64,000 bases of DNA from Agelas oroides (taxonomy: Eukaryota > Porifera > Demospongiae > Agelasida > Agelasidae), in assembly GCA_949130485.1 (NCBI GenBank), contig OX422204.1, positions 4,030,015 through 4,094,014 of the forward strand, written 5' to 3'. This document shows positions 59,956-64,000 of this stretch, in pieces. Each line of letters starts with the position of its first letter. Within the stretch, counting starts at the first letter, position 1. The position numbers and the translations under genes were made by a program. The notes beneath the pieces were generated by a model. That model saw nothing but the letters and a program-made list of their open reading frames with translations. It had not been told where the DNA came from and did no database searches.

Positions 59956-60513
59956 CTGCAGAGAGAAATCAACAGTACTGATTTAAGTGATGTGATTTCC
60001 ACATAGACATTGGTAAATCATGCTAGCATGGGAGCACATGCTGCCATATTAATAAGTAAGTGAAAGTAAGTTTCTTGTCAGCTCCTGTAGATTTAGGATT
60101 TTTGACTCCGTCTTTCACATGCTAAATCTGACTGGATTTTGTTGAAGATGCTGGTATAGCATAATAGGGCAAAGACTGACTATTAGAGTGGCTAGACTCT
60201 CTATGCAGGGGTAGCATGGACACACAATATATGCAATATGGCACTTTGTTGGAAGGTGATGGAATTCTCCACACTCTGAGTTTCTAACAACTATTTCCTG
60301 TATTTTAGCATCATGGAAAATGGTCTATGCATGTTTTCCTTTGTTGGACGAACCACTAATTGTTTTGTTGATTTTCATTTCATGTGCCTCATCCATTGCA
60401 GCACAATGAGATATACGCTTGGTGAAAGCAACTGCAAAACATCCTTGTGCTGGTAGTTTGATTCTTAATCATCTTCTTTACACTGACTCATGCAGTGGTA
60501 TACACCCTTCTGC

Positions 60514-60705
60514 TTATCGCCTTTGATCGTTTTCATAAGACAGTTCTCTGATGGCACCCTCACTACCAGAGTCCTGCACCATCTCCACATGTATACAAGA
60601 AAGGCAGTGTAGTATGTCCTCAGGTAAGGTCTGAAGGTCAGAAATGTGGTCAGGAATCAATTTGCAGTAATTAGTGCCATCAAATGCCCTGTATGCAGGA
60701 GCCAT
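60514..60705 (-). pseudogene. Transposon protein fragment (AFDxxNY motif)
   Basis: It reads MAPAYRAFDGTNYCKLIPDH and ISDLQTLPEDILHCL. The pattern A-x-D-x-x-N-Y followed by a helix and L-P is common in large uncharacterised transposon proteins of cnidarians and sponges. No catalytic motif is visible in the fragment. Confidence 0.35.
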
Positions 60706-61431
60706 CTCTTAAAGACCTGCCATCATGAGTGTCCACAAACACTACCAGATAAGTGAGATAATTTATGAAAATGAAATCCAAAACTGCCAGGTTGCATTAC
60801 TTGTCGCCTATTTTGTGATGAAATGCTTCAATGCTTCAATCATTGAACTTAAATCAACTGTATACAACAATGCTGCAGCGTTACAGGTTAAAGTTTTGAA
60901 GACCTGATCAGGGTCAAATACCTTCAAGTACGTATGTGTGTTTCAGCTGTTATGTATTAGTGTTTGTGTTCCAACCATGATCTCACCTATGCTATCATGA
61001 CACAAAGGTTAATAGTACTGCGCAAACATTGTTTCTTTTGCTTGGTGGATTCTACCAAAGGAAGTGATCTGTTGACATGGTGTATGTGAACCAAGGAGTT
61101 GCTAAGATATTATTTTTTGCCCAGTAGTTACAAATTTGGGGAAGCAGTAACATACCCATTGCAACATTCATTCTCATGAAAGCTTGCAACTCAGAAGTTG
61201 CCTCTCAGAGATGCAAACAATACTGTCTGTTGAATAACCGATTTCAAACTATGAAAGTTGTAGGGGAGTGTTTAATCCAAGATGAAGTCCCAGCAGGAGA
61301 AGAAAATTCTGAGTGCCTTTTTTGTTAGACATATATGCATTCCTGCAATCACTTCCCCTAATTTTTGGGGCACCGAAGATTTTTGAGAAGGCATAGCGTG
61401 AACGTTTTCGATAGTGTGAGGCTCATCACTG

Positions 61432-62053
61432 CTATATGCCCTGGTCCTGCTTCAGTTGGCTAATAACTCTCCTCTTGATGGTAACATCTGGCGCCCCTCG
61501 GAACGGATAACAACCCACCAAGTCCACTGGAAGGCCAGTTTCTTTTGATTGTTTGTGTCCAAACCATGGGCCATCTTCAGCAGTATAACGTATACTGTGT
61601 TTCAATTCATCTGTAACAACTAATTTCAAACACCCACACAGTCTTCGGGTCCAGGTATTCTCATCAAATGTTGCCCCAGAGATGTCTGTATCCACCCCTC
61701 CAGTCACAAAGCAATTTTCCACAGAATCAGAGTCAGATTCAAATTGATCTAATGCTGTTTGTTGGTCTGTAATGAATTGCTTTTCTGGGTCACTTGCGCT
61801 CCTCTCTCCACGGATTATGGATGTATACAATAACCGTATTTGTACGAAGCTGCTGTGGAGCTGGTTTATTTTGTGCAGCTACCAAGGGACCACTTCTGCA
61901 TTTTCTGAATGCCTCACCAGCATCACTGGGCCCTGCCAGTGCCTCATAGTACCTGTTATTAGTGGCGGCATTGTGTGACATCTGCCTACAGACAAGCCAC
62001 TGATTGGGTCTGGACAGCTTTTTAACTGCCTCAGTTGCTGCACTCATACACAC
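61432..62053 (-). pseudogene. Second tyrosine-recombinase C-terminus followed by a PD-(D/E)XK-like segment
   Basis: At 62053-61830 ATEAVKKLSRPNQWLVCRQM is followed by SHNAATNNRYYEALAG, which aligns with the MSHT...ARYYQAVTG end of the 55.75-kb recombinase (His and nucleophile Tyr kept). In an overlapping frame from 61830 an acidic linker (DQFESDSDSVENC) leads to CLKLVVTDELKHSIRY and LVGCYPFRGAPDVTIKRRV. GAPDVTIK resembles the core of restriction-like nucleases, but only one acidic residue is clear. The two parts are in different frames. Confidence 0.5.
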
Positions 62054-62190
62054 TCAAGTGGCGGTCAGCTTGCTGAAGCTGTACCACTTTGTCAACCCCT
62101 CTAACTGCAGCTTCTTTTATCTCCCACCTGTCAAGCAGACTAGGTATGGTGACTTCCCATCAGAGTCTTGCTCTGCTCTTATCACTGTAG

Positions 62191-62328
62191 ACATAGAGAC
62201 ATTATGCGACATCACGCAACACTATGAGACACCATGAGACATACGTAGAGATAGAGACATTATGCGACATCACACAACACTATGAGACACCACAAGACAC
62301 CACAAGACACCACAAGACATCACAAGAC
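62191..62328. repeat. Tandem repeat (GAGACATTATGCGACATCAC and ACACCACAAG units)
   Basis: Two longer units are followed by about five 10-bp ACACCACAAG-type units. Confidence 0.85.
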
Positions 62329-62689
62329 AGAATTTTACGGAGTTACATCTTTCCTTTGCGGTCGATGCTACACATTTTTTTTTCCCGAGCATAATCGCAC
62401 CCCAAGTGAAAAGAGAACGGTGATTGGGGTGCAGGTGGTAAGTGCATCCCAAGTACAGATGTAGGTGGCAGGCCATTTCATCCTGCCCGTAACAGACCAT
62501 TAAGCAGAACCACTAGAGGCACACACTTCCAGGTGGTGAGCAAGCAGCAAGAGCACAACTAACAGAAAGGCCATTGGTATGAAGGGTGTGGTAAGCAATG
62601 GTGAAGACAGAGGGTTAAATGAAGACATGGTCCTACTGACAACAAAGGTTGTGACAATGTGACCAACGTACTTCTGAACAGACTCTAGG

Positions 62690-63720
62690 TCAGCAATATA
62701 AGGGTGGATTGGTGCGGGTCCCGTACAGAAGAGCAGTATTCAAGTTTTGGAAGAATGGAAGAGCAGTAAATGCAGTTTCAAGATGGAATGTACGGTGAAG
62801 GAAGCCTAGTTGGTGCTTAGTGGCTCTAGTGATATTATGAATGTGGCTAGACCAGGATAAGTTTGAACTGATAGTAACACCACTGCACTGGTGGGGTAGT
62901 TATTGACCTTCAGATGGAGAGGAATAGGTTTGGGTGAGCAGGTGATCGGCAAAAGAGCAGTTTTTTCAGATTTGAGGATAAGGCCATTGTCCCTACACCA
63001 TTCTGAGATGTGGTTGATGTCATCTTGTAGGGCAAGGATGTCTTGTTCAGAGTTGATCGGTTTATACAAAACTACATCATCAGCAAAGAGAGCGAGTTTT
63101 GCATTTGGTGAGAAAGGAGACTTAGAGATGGAATCCATAAAAATAATGAAAAGCAATGGGCCCAAAATTGAGCCTTGGGGAACTCCTGAAGTGACCTGGC
63201 TGAGAGGTGACGAAACCCCTTCAAGAACCACCCTTTGATAGCGGCCTGATAGATAGTTGTTGAACCATGACAAGAGGGAGCCAGGGACCCCAATTTTGGC
63301 CAGTGAAAGAAGAATTTGGTTATGAGGTACAGAATCAAAAGCCTTCCTGATGTAGAAGAAGACTGCGCCTACTTGATGGTTTGAGGCAAGCAGTTGGTGC
63401 CAGTCATTTGTCACGGATAGCAGGGCTTCCTGTGTTGAGAACCTACGTATTAGAGATTGTTTGGGATTCTATGGCAATTAGGGGAGAGTTTATGAACCAT
63501 CGACCAGAAATCTATTGAGGGATTGCTGAAAGAGGATAGCCTGAAGAAGTACTCTCTCTTGGCAGTACGGAGGGCAGAGGTGAGCTTGTTGGAAGCTTTG
63601 TTGTACTTCCAGGAATGTGGAGAGTATTACGAGGGGAGATGACCATGTCTGTTTCATGTTCACTGTTTCAATCCCGACGGATAAGGGAATACTTCTCGAT
63701 GAACAGTTCATGATCAAGGA
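62690..63720 (-). pseudogene. LINE (CR1/Jockey-like) reverse transcriptase fragment
   Basis: RT motifs in order: STQEALLSVTNDWHQLLAS, FFYIRKAFDSVPHNQILLSL, the block SGVPQGSILGPLLFIIFMDS, the catalytic LALFADDVVLY and INHISEWCRDNGLILKSEKT. After a shift near 62880 the thumb reads NLSWSSHIHNI...HQLGFLHR and on to LNTALLY near 62740. The SGVPQGSxLGP and FADD motifs place it in the CR1/L2/Jockey group. Sequence to 63720 may be the RT N-terminus in broken frames. No endonuclease was seen. Confidence 0.85.
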
Positions 63721-63729
63721 TGGAATTGT

Positions 63730-63978
63730 CTAGCCAGGTCTCACACAGTGTGATGAGGCATAGGCGTAGGAGGGGCAGTCAAATTGTACCATTACACCAA
63801 CTTCAGTCATCTTCCTCTTCTTTGTTATGTCTGAAACCGACAGAGGGTCAGCCGATATTTCGCAAATATTGACCCCCTCTTTGTGAGCACCCCGCAGGAG
63901 AAATTCTACATGAGCCAATTGCTCAACTATGCTCATTTTGTTTTCCCACTCCTCCATCCGTCTTTGCACTTCCTGCAA
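63730..63978 (-). other. Open frame of unknown function near the right edge
   Basis: It reads MQEVQRRMEEWENKMSIVEQ, LAHVEFLLRGAHKEGVNICE and DITKKRKMTEVGVMVQFDC. Charged helix then a compact fold-like part. It could be the start of another transposon protein continuing from beyond the window, but no family is recognised. Confidence 0.3.
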
Positions 63979-64000
63979 TACAGGTACTAATTTAAAATTT

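Overview
This is metazoan nuclear DNA, most likely from a marine sponge or another early-branching animal. The animal assignment rests on two intron-rich, spliced genes with clear animal orthologues. The sponge assignment is an inference from overall character (short β-catenin introns, many acatgtac-type motifs, dense DNA-transposon debris) and is not proven by the sequence.

Two host genes sit head to head. On the minus strand, 1-7262 holds a β-catenin (CTNNB1) gene. Thirteen coding exons join in phase from the start codon (7262) into the armadillo repeats, and the gene runs off the left edge after about 547 codons. On the plus strand, a CASD1-like gene (sialate O-acetyltransferase family: SGNH-like domain plus multi-pass membrane domain) starts at 7777. 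Ten exons are recognised up to 49223, and its 3' end is not in the window. The start codons are about 514 bp apart, so 7263-7776 is probably a shared bidirectional promoter.

The CASD1-like introns are very large (one is about 21 kb) and filled with transposable elements. From left to right these are: miniature palindromic elements with 8-bp target duplications; several 'GGGGCGAG' elements; a 2.3-kb foldback element (24974-27303); a piggyBac-type MITE (28298-28803); a non-LTR retrotransposon tail (30270-31080); a Ty3/Gypsy element with near-identical 240-bp LTRs but a broken coding region (31712-36262); two remnants of a DIRS-like retroelement (37.0-40.4 kb); and a broken piggyBac transposase (41525-43090) with an arginine-glycine repeat ORF and an acidic ORF upstream (45061-46090).

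Right of the last recognised CASD1-like exon the window is almost wholly mobile DNA: Gypsy-type integrase fragments, a broken Tc1/mariner-IS630 transposase (54005-54915), a Harbinger-like scrap, a zinc-finger tyrosine-recombinase (Crypton-like) pseudogene (55753-57119), a second related recombinase with a PD-(D/E)XK-like segment (59.2-62.05 kb), and a LINE reverse transcriptase (62690-63720). Every recognisable transposon coding region is on the minus strand, antisense to CASD1.

No bacterial-type operons, rRNA, tRNA or CRISPR arrays were seen.
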